NCBI RefSeq assembly: GCF_021044425.1
Contig: NZ_JAJNEC010000007.1
Location: forward strand, 248,001 to 312,000
DNA length: 64,000 bases
Direction of reading: 5' to 3'
Source of the DNA: Niabella pedocola
GTDB taxonomy: Bacteria; Bacteroidota; Bacteroidia; Chitinophagales; Chitinophagaceae
A program made the translations under genes and the position numbers. Positions within the stretch are counted from its first letter, which is position 1. Each line of letters begins with the position of its first letter. Below the pieces are notes generated by a model, which ran no database searches, was not told the origin of the DNA, and worked only from the letters and a program-made list of their open reading frames with translations. Shown here in pieces: positions 26,282 through 34,093 of the stretch.

Positions 26282-26376
26282 CGTCATGCTGAGCGCAGCC
26301 GAAGCATCCCTGTGACATCGGACTGTCCTAAAATTGTGAGAACCTTCGACTCCACTTTGTTCCGCTCAGGGTGACG
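26282..26376. repeat. Type 1 repeat, 95-bp unit, array copy 5
   Basis: Exactly 95 bp, starting 13 bases after the GIY-YIG stop codon. The spacer fragment CAATCACACTTC in front of it matches the ends of the other spacers. Confidence 0.85.
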
Positions 26377-26392
26377 TCCATAATTATACGTT

Positions 26393-26506
26393 CGTCATGC
26401 TGAGCGGATCCCGCGACAGCGGGAGTAGCCGAAGCATCTCTGCCATACAGAAGGCCTCGACAATCGTGAGACCCTTCGGCTCCATTGCATTGCGCTCAGG
26501 GTGACG
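26393..26506. repeat. Type 1 repeat, array copy 6, with nested micro-hairpin
   Basis: This unit is 114 bp instead of 95 because of a 19-20-base insertion after CTGAGCG. The insertion is itself a hairpin (TCCCGC-GACA-GCGGGA, 26409-26424). Confidence 0.8.
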
Positions 26507-26558
26507 GAACAATATTTGCGTATTACGCGACCAAGCTAACAAACAACAATCACGCTTC

Positions 26559-26653
26559 CGTCATGCTGAGCGTAGCCGAAGCATCCCTGTAATCTCGAAC
26601 TGTCCTAAAATGGTGAGCCCCTTCCGTTTCACTTCATTCCGCACAAGGTGACG
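26559..26653. repeat. Type 1 repeat, 95-bp unit, array copy 7
   Basis: Exactly 95 bp but more diverged at the right end (CGCACAAGGTGACG). It is the last unit of the array in this orientation. Confidence 0.8.
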
Positions 26654-26698
26654 AAACGGGGTTTGTATCATGCGACCATGGTAACAGCATATCCCCCA

Positions 26699-27277
26699 TC
26701 ATAGCTCTGTAAAACCGCAAAGCTCATAAATAACCACACCGCGGGATTGAATATACGCCGCTTCCAGCAGCTTCATTAAATAATACCATACCGAAAACTC
26801 ATCCAGCTCCACGCCCACGGCATGCTCTGTTACGCCGTTATACAGGACCAGGCTCAGGTCGGATTTCCACTCATCCCAGGTTTGATAGGTAAAAAACTGC
26901 TCAATCACCTTGCGGATATCTCCCTGCTCCTCCTCTATAAAATAGGAAGCAAACTGTTGCTGACCGGGTAAGGGCTCGGCTGAAATCATGCTCAAATCCG
27001 GCTGATGGTGCGGCTCCAGCTCATTTTCATAAATATAATGGGCGGCATCAATAACGGAATCAATGGCCATAAACGCGCAACAGAGGGTAAAGGGCGGCAC
27101 TTTTGTTTGCCCCTCAAACCGCTCTATAAAAAGAAAGATGTGTAACAGCCATTGGCGAAAGGCGTGTATATCCCCGGCATGGTAAAAGCAGAGGGCAAAT
27201 ACGCGGTACGGATCGGTGGTGCGCTCCAGGCTCCAGCCCCCGGTGTGAAAGGGATCGGTTGTTTTTAAGGCTTGCAT
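26699..27277 (-). CDS. Hypothetical protein
   Basis: A 192-residue soluble protein, rich in aromatic residues and mostly helical, with an acidic middle (IEEEQGDIRKVIEQFF) and a hydrophobic segment at about 62-82 (FTLCCAFMAIDSVIDAAHYI) that looks like a buried helix rather than a membrane span. No family was recognised. It follows the toxin-like gene at 27690 on the same strand but is separated from it by 412 bases of repeat DNA. A role as its partner or immunity protein is possible but unsupported by motif. Confidence 0.55.
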   Translation of the reverse strand: MQALKTTDPFHTGGWSLERTTDPYRVFALCFYHAGDIHAFRQWLLHIFLFIERFEGQTKVPPFTLCCAFMAIDSVIDAAHYIYENELEPHHQPDLSMISAEPLPGQQQFASYFIEEEQGDIRKVIEQFFTYQTWDEWKSDLSLVLYNGVTEHAVGVELDEFSVWYYLMKLLEAAYIQSRGVVIYELCGFTEL

Positions 27278-27375
27278 CGGTTATTGTTTTAGGTTAAAAG
27301 ATTCATCATGCTTTTGTTATGCCGAGTTTTTAATTTACGTTGTAAAACCAATGTGTCTATGACATAACACTCTTT

Positions 27376-27499
27376 CGTCACCCTGACCGCATTCCGCTGA
27401 AAGCGGAAGGAGCGGAAGGGTCTCTTAAATATCGGACGACCCGGGAATACAGAGATGTTTCGGCTACTCCCGCTGTCGCGGGATCCGCTCAACATGACG
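27376..27499. repeat. Type 1 repeat, opposite orientation, with two micro-hairpins
   Basis: Starts CGTCACCCTGA and ends CTCAACATGACG. It carries two nested hairpins, TTCCGCT-GAA-AGCGGAA (27392-27408) and TCCCGC-TGTC-GCGGGA (27468-27483). A partial type 2 end (GTCACCCTGAACTTGTTTCA) follows at 27517. Confidence 0.75.
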
Positions 27500-27545
27500 A
27501 AAGTATAATTACGGGCGTCACCCTGAACTTGTTTCAGCATCTGCC

Positions 27546-27687
27546 CGGCGGACGACCTTCTAAGAGAAAACACGTTCACCTTTTTGATTCTTTTTCATCG
27601 GGTGGGCTTTTCTTCCTTTGCTCCGGAACGGGATCACAACGACTGTCATCTGCAGATATCGCAGCTTCTCTTTTTTATGTGGCGGAT
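27546..27687. repeat. Long direct repeat, right copy (partner at 24980-25118)
   Basis: Shares the ordered blocks listed for the left copy at roughly three-quarters identity by eye. It ends directly before the stop codon of the next minus-strand gene. Confidence 0.6.
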
Positions 27688-27689
27688 CT

Positions 27690-28193
27690 TTAGGGCGGTG
27701 AAACGGGGTTACCCCTCTCCCCCCGCGGATCTACCGTACCCGGGAAAGCCGTAACAATTTCCCCGGCGGCGGTGCTGATGACGGTAAGCACGCTTACCAC
27801 GCGGCCGGTGGTATCATAGCCCAGCGGTGCGCCCGTATCCCACACGCGTTGCAGCAGCTCACTATCCGGCATGGGCGCGGGTGGCTGCTGGTAAGCATCC
27901 CGTATGGCGGCGGCAATAGCGGGTATGGACAGGGTAAACTTACTGGCCAGTGGGTGGCGGGGTACTTTATAATAATGGCGCTCTAATATATGCGCCAGGG
28001 CGGTTGCGGTTAGGTACCAGCCTTTGCGCAGTAGTTTTTTACGGTTCTTTACCGGCAACTGCCATATAAGCCCTTCCTGCAATTGCTGCAGCCAGCTTTG
28101 GGTATCTGCCAATAAAAAAAGCACTTGTAGCCACTGTGCTTCGTTAAAACAGGTGTTGGTGTTGGGTGCGGGTGTAGCAACGGCATTGTTCAT
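27690..28193 (-). CDS. Hypothetical protein with possible BECR-type RNase toxin-like C terminus
   Basis: A 167-residue protein from the ATG at 28193. The longer frame to 28337 was rejected because its extra residues look like read-through. The N-terminal half is helical (EAQWLQVLFLLADTQSWLQ). The C-terminal half has a pattern seen in several BECR-fold RNase toxins of polymorphic toxin systems: a LAHILERHYYKVP helix with His/Arg, then LASKF, then a Gly-Arg turn (YDTTGRVVSVLTVIST) and a final strand GEIVTAFPG resembling the common TAYP ending. The resemblance is by eye only. It has no signal peptide or long delivery region, so it could be a stand-alone toxin domain or a relic. Confidence 0.5.
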   Translation of the reverse strand: MNNAVATPAPNTNTCFNEAQWLQVLFLLADTQSWLQQLQEGLIWQLPVKNRKKLLRKGWYLTATALAHILERHYYKVPRHPLASKFTLSIPAIAAAIRDAYQQPPAPMPDSELLQRVWDTGAPLGYDTTGRVVSVLTVISTAAGEIVTAFPGTVDPRGERGNPVSPP

Positions 28194-28449
28194 ATCAAAT
28201 AGGTTTTTGGCCGGGCACCCGCATAAAAAAGGCGTGGTGCTCAACTTACCGCTTTTTGAGGTACTGGTATACCCTTGGAACAGATAAGAGAGCCCACGCC
28301 TAGGTCGTGAGCTATTCTGCTTATCATCTCGTTCCAATTAAAAATTACCAGTTTCCAAAACGCGAGATTCAAAGCGAATGCTTCAAATAAGTTTATGAAG
28401 TAGTCGCAAAAATATAATTACACTGTAAAAATAAGGAAAGTTTTTAATT
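28194..28449. other. Intergenic DNA between divergent genes
   Basis: AT content rises sharply from about 28340 onward and marks the left edge of the accessory island. No gene is recognised. Confidence 0.3.
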
Positions 28450-28488
28450 ATTGTCAAACTTGACAATTTATTTTTCAAAATATTTTTG
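28450..28488 (+). promoter_or_regulatory. Promoter with overlapping operator dyad for the XRE gene
   Basis: The perfect dyad ATTGTCAA-AC-TTGACAAT (28450-28467) contains the -33-like TTGACA. The -7 box TATTTTTG follows 18 bases after the TTG, at 28481-28488. A repressor bound to the dyad would block the promoter. The box ends 11 bases before the GTG start, implying a very short or absent leader. Confidence 0.55.
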
Positions 28489-28499
28489 ACTTTCATTTG

Positions 28500-28739
28500 G
28501 TGAAAATCAGAAATCAAAAATATCTGGATGCTTTTGGTAAACACCTCAAAGACTTAATCAAGCAAAAGCGCAAAACTGCTGAAGATGTCGCCGCACTGGG
28601 AGGTATAGAGACTAAACAAGTTTACAGAATCATTAACGGTGAGCACAGCACAACTTTATCGGTTTTAGTTGCAATAGCAAAAGGGCTGGAAGTACATCCA
28701 AAAAAACTGTTGGATTTTGATTTTGAATTTGAAGAGTGA
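28500..28739 (+). CDS. Small XRE-type helix-turn-helix regulator
   Basis: A 79-residue single-domain DNA-binding protein. Helices of the Cro/CI fold are visible in AFGKHLKDLIKQKRKTAEDV, AALGGIETKQVYRIINGEHS and TLSVLVAIAKGLEVHPKKLL. There is no ATG in the right place. Translation must begin at GTG (28500) or the TTG just before it (28497). The short promoter with an overlapping dyad suggests negative autoregulation. It is convergent with the AT-rich minus-strand module that begins at 28915 and may control mobile or defence genes there, which is inferred from position only. Confidence 0.75.
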   Translation: MKIRNQKYLDAFGKHLKDLIKQKRKTAEDVAALGGIETKQVYRIINGEHSTTLSVLVAIAKGLEVHPKKLLDFDFEFEE

Positions 28740-28914
28740 CGGGTGATGATAAAATGCTTTATGAATTACTTACTTTAATTGCCGTTCTTGGAATTGATTG
28801 TTCTAAAGCACCGGCAATTTTTGTTTCTTTTGATTCCTACATAAAACTTTAAACTCAACCTGCTTTAAGTGTTTCTTATCTTATTTCCATCGGGGGGGGT
28901 ACATACGACAAAAT

Positions 28915-29814
28915 TTAGCTATTAACCAAATGCGAATACGTTATTCGCACTTTCTCTTTTTTTTCTTCTGTCTCTGCTTTTTCCAACATTCGTTGATAAG
29001 CATTTGATTCTAAATAATGGGTTTTATTACCCATATAGTAATATTCGGTTATGAAATCAACAGATAATTCAAGAACAGTCGTCATTTCAGCAAGGTTTGC
29101 ATGATCAAATAAAATCACAGAATCATCTAAAGCGTTATCATCATACTTTATGAAGTGCTCTTTAAAATTTCCAGGAATTCTACTTACATGATCAACAAGT
29201 TTGAATAACGGATCTAGCACTAAAATCTGAAAAAGAGAATTATTATGCTTCTTGCTTACCATAATTTCCACAGTTCTATGGTAAAGTTCTAATAGAGAAT
29301 GTGTGTAGGGGGCTTTTATTTTTGTTAGTGAAAGATAAGCCTTACAAAATACTTCAATGTAAAAGGTAAGATTATGAAATATTGCCGGAGATAATTTATT
29401 TAAAAGACTAGAACTATATGAGTCAATATCGTAAACTCTTTTATCTTGAACAACATCAATAGCTTTCTCAAAAAGTAGTGAGATTACTAAATATTGATTT
29501 AAACATGCGTTGACAGAACGACTTTTAGTTGCTTTTTCTGTTGGAACTAAACCAGCAGTGCTAATCCATATATAACCAAATTCACTTTCTGAAACATGAA
29601 GCTTTCTAATTGAGTCATAATAAAAATATTGTTCTGTGAAGTTGTTGTAATTGATCTCTAGTATCTCAAGCAACTTAATGAAAAGCTCCCTTTTAGAAAA
29701 CTTGAATTTGTCTGCGAATGGCGTTAGTGCAGAAATTAGACTTTTCACTTCATCCAAATGGCTTTCATCGGATATTAGAATATAATCTTCGTCGTTTTCC
29801 GTTATAAAATTCAT
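28915..29814 (-). CDS. Hypothetical protein of AT-rich accessory module
   Basis: A 299-residue protein from the ATG at 29814 (a TTG 21 bases upstream is possible). It is largely alpha-helical with no membrane segment. An N-terminal segment (ENDEDYILISDESHLDEVKS) leads into helices rich in Leu, Phe and Tyr (FHNLTFYIEVFCKAYLSLTK), ending in a Lys/Glu-rich C terminus (EKAETEEKKEKVRI). I recognise no family; the central part is loosely like HEPN or RiboL-PSP-HEPN-type helical domains, but no R-x4-6-H motif could be fixed. It is the last gene of a minus-strand run with the zinc-ribbon, ParA-like and TIR-fold genes. Base composition is clearly richer in A+T than the flanks, suggesting transfer. Confidence 0.6.
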   Translation of the reverse strand: MNFITENDEDYILISDESHLDEVKSLISALTPFADKFKFSKRELFIKLLEILEINYNNFTEQYFYYDSIRKLHVSESEFGYIWISTAGLVPTEKATKSRSVNACLNQYLVISLLFEKAIDVVQDKRVYDIDSYSSSLLNKLSPAIFHNLTFYIEVFCKAYLSLTKIKAPYTHSLLELYHRTVEIMVSKKHNNSLFQILVLDPLFKLVDHVSRIPGNFKEHFIKYDDNALDDSVILFDHANLAEMTTVLELSVDFITEYYYMGNKTHYLESNAYQRMLEKAETEEKKEKVRITYSHLVNS

Positions 29815-29908
29815 ATTATTCAAATTTCCTTCCAATCAGTTTGCAATATGCTTATTTTTTGTTCAGCGATATATAGGGGTTTACAAGAGGTTCCAAATTT
29901 TAACTCTA

Positions 29909-30793
29909 TTAATCGATTTCTAAATTTTCATGCATTGCTTGCCATCCTTTTCTAAATTCAATTTTTTCTAGTGCAGCTTTTCGTTTCTCTTCCGGCAAAC
30001 ATTGAATGCAAGTAGAATATTGAGCACCTTTGTAATATAATTTGCATTTGGGGCATAATTCCATATTATATAAATCAAAGTTAGATGCACATTTTTTACA
30101 AGCAGTTATTGTATCTTCAAAGGAAAGATATTTAATGTTATCATTTAGATAAAGCAAAAATGCCTCTTTCTCTATCGCTTCAGTGTTTTTATTCTTTGCT
30201 CGTTCTCTTTGTAGCCAATACCGAATATTTGATAGGTTATGTTTGTTTCTCCATTTACCCTTTGATACGAAACATTTGTCTCGAACTTCAATCGCCTCTT
30301 TATCTTCGTAAAAAGCTGAAATAAGTTCTTCAATGGCTTTGTAATCTGGGTTATCAAATTCGTACCGACATTCTGTGCAAAGATACTGTGGAACTTTTCT
30401 TATCCTTTTGTTAGGATTTCTACTCTTACAATTTGGACACAAAGGAATAGGCAAATAATCATAATTTCTTAGTACGTAATTATTAAAGTCAGATTTATCA
30501 ATTTGGGGATTGGAGCCTATATAATCTTTTGCATAAGTCCTTGTTATTTCTATTAAATATTCGGAGTATCTTTTTGGATGAGAAAGATGCTGTAACGTCA
30601 ATGTTTCCTTACCGCTACATATTTCACATTTGTCTTTAATAAATTCAGCCCTCCTTTCTTTCCAATCCTTTGTATACCAGGATCGTTGTCCTTCTTTGAA
30701 GTCATTCCAACATTGTGCTTTTGCGAGTTCCAAGTTAATTTCGCCACTTGCCAATTTGCTCCTTAGCTCTATGAGTCCGTTATATGTCAACAT
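29909..30793 (-). CDS. Zinc-ribbon/HNH-like protein
   Basis: A 294-residue cytoplasmic protein with three cysteine pairs or clusters: KCEICSGKETLTLQHLSHP (about residues 55-73, a CxxC followed by a Leu-Gln-His as in HNH nucleases), LCPNCKSRN...LCTECRYEF (about 118-147, a four-Cys zinc ribbon), and CKKCASNF...LCPKCKLYY...CIQC (about 233-268). The spacing suggests several structural zinc sites, and the first resembles an HNH core without an obvious complete catalytic His-Asn-His. It could be a DNA- or RNA-binding or cleaving protein. It lies 94 bases upstream of the 299-residue gene on the same AT-rich strand. Confidence 0.6.
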   Translation of the reverse strand: MLTYNGLIELRSKLASGEINLELAKAQCWNDFKEGQRSWYTKDWKERRAEFIKDKCEICSGKETLTLQHLSHPKRYSEYLIEITRTYAKDYIGSNPQIDKSDFNNYVLRNYDYLPIPLCPNCKSRNPNKRIRKVPQYLCTECRYEFDNPDYKAIEELISAFYEDKEAIEVRDKCFVSKGKWRNKHNLSNIRYWLQRERAKNKNTEAIEKEAFLLYLNDNIKYLSFEDTITACKKCASNFDLYNMELCPKCKLYYKGAQYSTCIQCLPEEKRKAALEKIEFRKGWQAMHENLEID

Positions 30794-30980
30794 ATCAATT
30801 CTTGGCTTATTCGTTAATACACGTACTTCCGGTTAAACTTACTGCTACTAGGTAGCGGCTCTGCGATGTTTTGGCAATGACAAGCCGTCGGCTGAGTTTT
30901 GTACCGAAGTTAAATAGAATTACTCAAGTGAGCCTACGACAGTCAGCCGCACTATTACAAAACAATTTGTAGCGTTAATT

Positions 30981-32075
30981 TCATACACAGGTTCTGATAA
31001 TATTATCTGCTAATTCCTCCATTTTCTGTCGTAACAAAGCAATTTGGTCAACTTGGTTCTGAGCCCAATTTGTTCTATTGTTTAAAGATTTTACCTGCCG
31101 AAAATTATGTAACTGTCCCAGAGGAACATTTAACCAAAGACTATTCTGTATTAAAACGTTTGCATCTTCTATATCGCCGATTTTATTCACAGATTGAATA
31201 CCCGCCGCAGTTGGTGAATAACTTGTTATTTCAGAATTTAGTTTTTGTACAAGGTCATTGTCTATAGCTTGTTGCAGCGATGTATGGAATGTCTCATCAG
31301 CCTGCATCATCTTTTTATCTTTTTGGGGAACACCCGCTTGAATCTCGGCGTTTGTACGGCGTTCCTTTGCAGTGTCAAATCCGTTGAATACCCAACCAGC
31401 GAACGTTGGTTTACCAAGAAGGTCAAAATCATTAAAATGAGGATTTGTAAGTTTAAATCTTGTTAAACCATCTTGCCAATCTTTTACAAAACCAGGAATC
31501 ATTTGTCCAATTAAACCAACACAATAGACACTAAAATTATCGGATGTGCAGGGAACAATGAAATAATCGGATGAGCAAAAAGCTGCACGAACTAAAGAAC
31601 CAAATGAGGGAGGCAAATCAATTATTACAAAATCGTAATTTTTTGATTTTAATTGTTCAGCTCTTCCAACAATTGTCTTCAGTACTACATATTTTGACAA
31701 ACCAGTTCCAGATAGCAAATCTCCGCCAACATTCAAAGAATCGGCGTATATATTAAGCCAAAAGTCGCCAGCAATAAGGTCAACATTTGAATGAGTGTGA
31801 GGACCATTATGTGTAAAAATTTCTTCTCCCCCAGTATTCTGTAAAAATCTTTGAAGAAAGGCTCTAATAGTAGTCCCATACGGGGCGTTTTGAGTAGGAA
31901 GGGCTCCTACGAAAGTACTGTCACCAAGAACAGCAATAGACAAATTGCATTGCGGGTCAAAATCAATTAATAAGACATTTTTTCCTTTGCGTCCTAAAGT
32001 GTCGGCAATGTTCCAACATAAACTTGTTTTTCCAACGCCTCCTTTGTTATTAAATACTGAAATGATTTTTGCCAT
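30981..32075 (-). CDS. ParA/MinD-family ATPase
   Basis: A 364-residue P-loop ATPase with the deviant Walker A NNKGGVGKTSL (Lys11, Lys16) and the ParA switch regions LLIDFDPQCNLS and FVIIDLPPSFGSLV. It is longer than plasmid ParA, with an added C-terminal part ending in a Gln-rich helix (NWAQNQVDQIALLRQKMEEL). No parB-like gene or centromere-like repeats were seen nearby, so plasmid partitioning is not its obvious role. It sits 135 bases downstream of the TIR-fold gene in the same AT-rich module. The start ATG at 32075 is preceded by the shared leader promoter. Confidence 0.85.
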   Translation of the reverse strand: MAKIISVFNNKGGVGKTSLCWNIADTLGRKGKNVLLIDFDPQCNLSIAVLGDSTFVGALPTQNAPYGTTIRAFLQRFLQNTGGEEIFTHNGPHTHSNVDLIAGDFWLNIYADSLNVGGDLLSGTGLSKYVVLKTIVGRAEQLKSKNYDFVIIDLPPSFGSLVRAAFCSSDYFIVPCTSDNFSVYCVGLIGQMIPGFVKDWQDGLTRFKLTNPHFNDFDLLGKPTFAGWVFNGFDTAKERRTNAEIQAGVPQKDKKMMQADETFHTSLQQAIDNDLVQKLNSEITSYSPTAAGIQSVNKIGDIEDANVLIQNSLWLNVPLGQLHNFRQVKSLNNRTNWAQNQVDQIALLRQKMEELADNIIRTCV

Positions 32076-32100
32076 GCTATTTTATGTTTTGACTGTTTAT

Positions 32101-32210
32101 CAAAATTACAGCTAACTCACCGATCGCCCCAGTTACTAAACGTTTATAAATAGCTACTGAAAGCTTTTACTGTTTAAAAATTTTATTACTTCCGCAACCG
32201 TCCCTCGTAT
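32101..32210 (-). promoter_or_regulatory. Shared leader sequence upstream of ParA-like gene (truncated copy)
   Basis: On the minus strand it contains GTTAGCTGTAATTTTG (TAATTTTG is a -7 box at 32101-32108), a CTATTTATAAACGTTTAGTA block and CGGTTGCGGA at about 32191-32200. The same order occurs upstream of the DUF4304 gene and, in part, of five other genes. This copy is cut by the end of the TIR-fold gene, whose stop codon lies within the element. Confidence 0.65.
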
Positions 32211-33389
32211 TTATCGTTTTTCCTCACTAACCATATGTAGTGATTGATTTGATACTCGTCTAAGAATCTTCATATAAGTCTGTTCGCTATCCTTATTAGT
32301 CCAAACTGCTTTAAAATGTTCGATCAAATTTGGAATATCATTTTCAATAGTCGACTTCCATAGGTTTTGATTGTACTCGTAGACCCTTAACATATTATCA
32401 ACATCAAAAATCCTTCCAGTGTCTTTTGATTTTATTAATGCAATGGGCAAATCATTTGCCATTCTCAAACCCAATTCAAATAATACATTTGGGTTATGAT
32501 CCGTCAAATCGGCAATAACCAAATCAGCTTCTAAAAGATCGTTAATAATAGTCGATTGAATTACATCTGAGCCTTGCTTATTAGCAGTCTCGACATCAAA
32601 ACCAGCCTCAATACCAGCGGGGATTAATAGATTATCAAGCACTTCCTTAAAAAAGCCTGCGGGTCTATTATTGTGCCTTTCAACGAAGGGCATTATTACA
32701 AAAGCCTTAAGGTTTGCTTTTTTACTCCGCTTTGCTTCACCAACTAAAATAGTTGACTGCTTAGGGAGTGGCAAATCTGCACCATCAAGCGGATTGCCAT
32801 TGTTTATACCCAGCTCTTTGCAGTTCTCACTAAAAACAGCAGAAAATTCTTCATGAAATTCGGGTGCCAGTTTAAACTTATCTTCAAGTGTATTACTCAG
32901 ATATTTCATTTCAGGAAGCTGACTTCCTTTATAATAATTGAGCACCTCTCTGAAAATTTCAACTTTTAAAAACCCTTCAATCTTTAATTTCTTCTCTGTT
33001 TCTGGATTAGGGGCATATACCACTGAACGTCCAAAATCAGTTAAACCAATTTCACTTGCATCTCTCGTTCCATATGTAAATCCAAAATCTTTTGACGCTT
33101 TAGAAATGTAAAAGAATTTATTTGTATCACCTACTTCAATAGCTTTTCGTACTTCTGACGGAGACCAAGGGTTTCCACCATTCTTTTCTTTTAGTTTTTG
33201 CGCGATCACCAAGCACTTCTCTACTGTAATAATTGGAAATGTTCTTGTAGGCTTGGAAGCTTTTTTTACTTTCTCGGCCTTTTTATTAGGAGTACGCTTT
33301 TTGAGGCCCTTTTTGGGAACGACCTTCTTAGCGGTCACTTTTTTAGGCTCTGATTTTTCTTCTAAGTTTTGTTCTGTTATATTGTCCAT
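32211..33389 (-). CDS. TIR/nucleoside deoxyribosyltransferase-fold protein with basic N terminus
   Basis: A 392-residue protein from the ATG at 33389. The N terminus is a disordered Lys/Pro/Thr-rich stretch (about 10-55), followed by a winged-helix-like domain (WSPSEVRKAIEVGDTNKFFY, GLTDFGRSVVYAPNPET). The C-terminal domain (about 225-360) has the flavodoxin-like pattern AFVIMPF, LIPAGIEAGFDVETA, ADLVIADLTDHNPNVLFELG, in which the last Glu is the likely catalytic residue of nucleotide- or NAD-cleaving TIR/deoxyribosyltransferase relatives. Such domains serve as effectors in several bacterial immune systems, so a defence role is plausible. The substrate and trigger are unknown. Confidence 0.72.
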   Translation of the reverse strand: MDNITEQNLEEKSEPKKVTAKKVVPKKGLKKRTPNKKAEKVKKASKPTRTFPIITVEKCLVIAQKLKEKNGGNPWSPSEVRKAIEVGDTNKFFYISKASKDFGFTYGTRDASEIGLTDFGRSVVYAPNPETEKKLKIEGFLKVEIFREVLNYYKGSQLPEMKYLSNTLEDKFKLAPEFHEEFSAVFSENCKELGINNGNPLDGADLPLPKQSTILVGEAKRSKKANLKAFVIMPFVERHNNRPAGFFKEVLDNLLIPAGIEAGFDVETANKQGSDVIQSTIINDLLEADLVIADLTDHNPNVLFELGLRMANDLPIALIKSKDTGRIFDVDNMLRVYEYNQNLWKSTIENDIPNLIEHFKAVWTNKDSEQTYMKILRRVSNQSLHMVSEEKR

Positions 33390-33444
33390 TTTAGTTCGGT
33401 TCTTAATTTGTATTACCATCAACTTGCCAATCGTCTCAATCATT

Positions 33445-33590
33445 AAACGTTTATAGTCATTTATAAACACTTAAAACAGCAATGTCGTCGCTTATTCATT
33501 AAAAGTTTTATTCTTTCCGCAACCGTTCTGGTATTTGGGCTTCAGCAGTTACAATTTTCCAAATGGTTGTTTTGCTAATATACATATTTT
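33445..33590 (-). promoter_or_regulatory. Shared leader sequence upstream of TIR-fold gene
   Basis: Read on the minus strand: TATATTAGCAAAACAACCAT, then a stretch shared with the other copies (TGCTGAAGCCCAAATACC), then AGAACGGTTGCGGAAAG (33515-33530 on the plus strand), then TATAAACGTTTAATGATTG shortly before the gene. The best parallels are at 35226, 36111, 38118 and 40073. Confidence 0.65.
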
Positions 33591-33599
33591 TTTATTTAC

Positions 33600-34090
33600 C
33601 AAATGCCATCCCCGGCGGTTTGTACAAATATATTCTTTAACAACAGCACATTTTTACGGAAAACCGTAAGGGGATATTGCTAAGATATGGAGGATCGGGC
33701 GGGTGGGCCGGCGTGTACTTGCATTGGGGGATATTAGGACCGGGGGGACATGGGGCACGCATTTACGTTTGGAAGACGCGGGACACGGGGGCGCTAAACT
33801 GATGCTCCCGATCGCCATCGGGACACCGCAGCACAAGTGAGTGATCCCGCTTTCAGCGGGATATCGATGCTACCTGCACCGCAGCACAAGAGTGCGACGC
33901 AAGACCGTTGCCATCCCGATCGCTATCGGGACTGCAGCCGGGACCATATATATACACCAAGAGAAAAGCATTTTTTCGGCAAACCGTAAGGGGGTAGTAT
34001 CTCAGTCGCTGATGGGGTAATGCTGATGGCCGTATGGCACTCACATAAAAAATGCAGCCGTTTAAAGTCTGCAAAACACACTCAAAAAAA
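33600..34090 (-). repeat. Upstream leader block with TTACGG dyad, micro-hairpins and R2 sequence
   Basis: Holds CGGCGGTTTGTACAAATAT (33613 on), the dyad TTACGG-AAAA-CCGTAA (33654-33669), two hairpins TCCCGAT-N4-ATCGGGA (33806-33823 and 33914-33931) and one ATCCCGCT-TTC-AGCGGGAT (33844-33862), and two copies of CACCGCAGCACAAG. The same blocks recur at 35.3, 37.2, 38.2, 46.7 and 49.1 kb. No gene was recognised. Confidence 0.6.
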
Positions 34091-34093
34091 GTT

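Noticed and set aside
25394..26653. Regular repeats with spacers resembling a CRISPR array
   Set aside because: Units of 95 bp are far too long, they have inverted ends, and the spacers are near copies of each other instead of unique. No cas genes are present.
30981..32075. Plasmid partition locus
   Set aside because: Only a ParA-like ATPase is present. There is no ParB, no iterons and no replication gene within the window.
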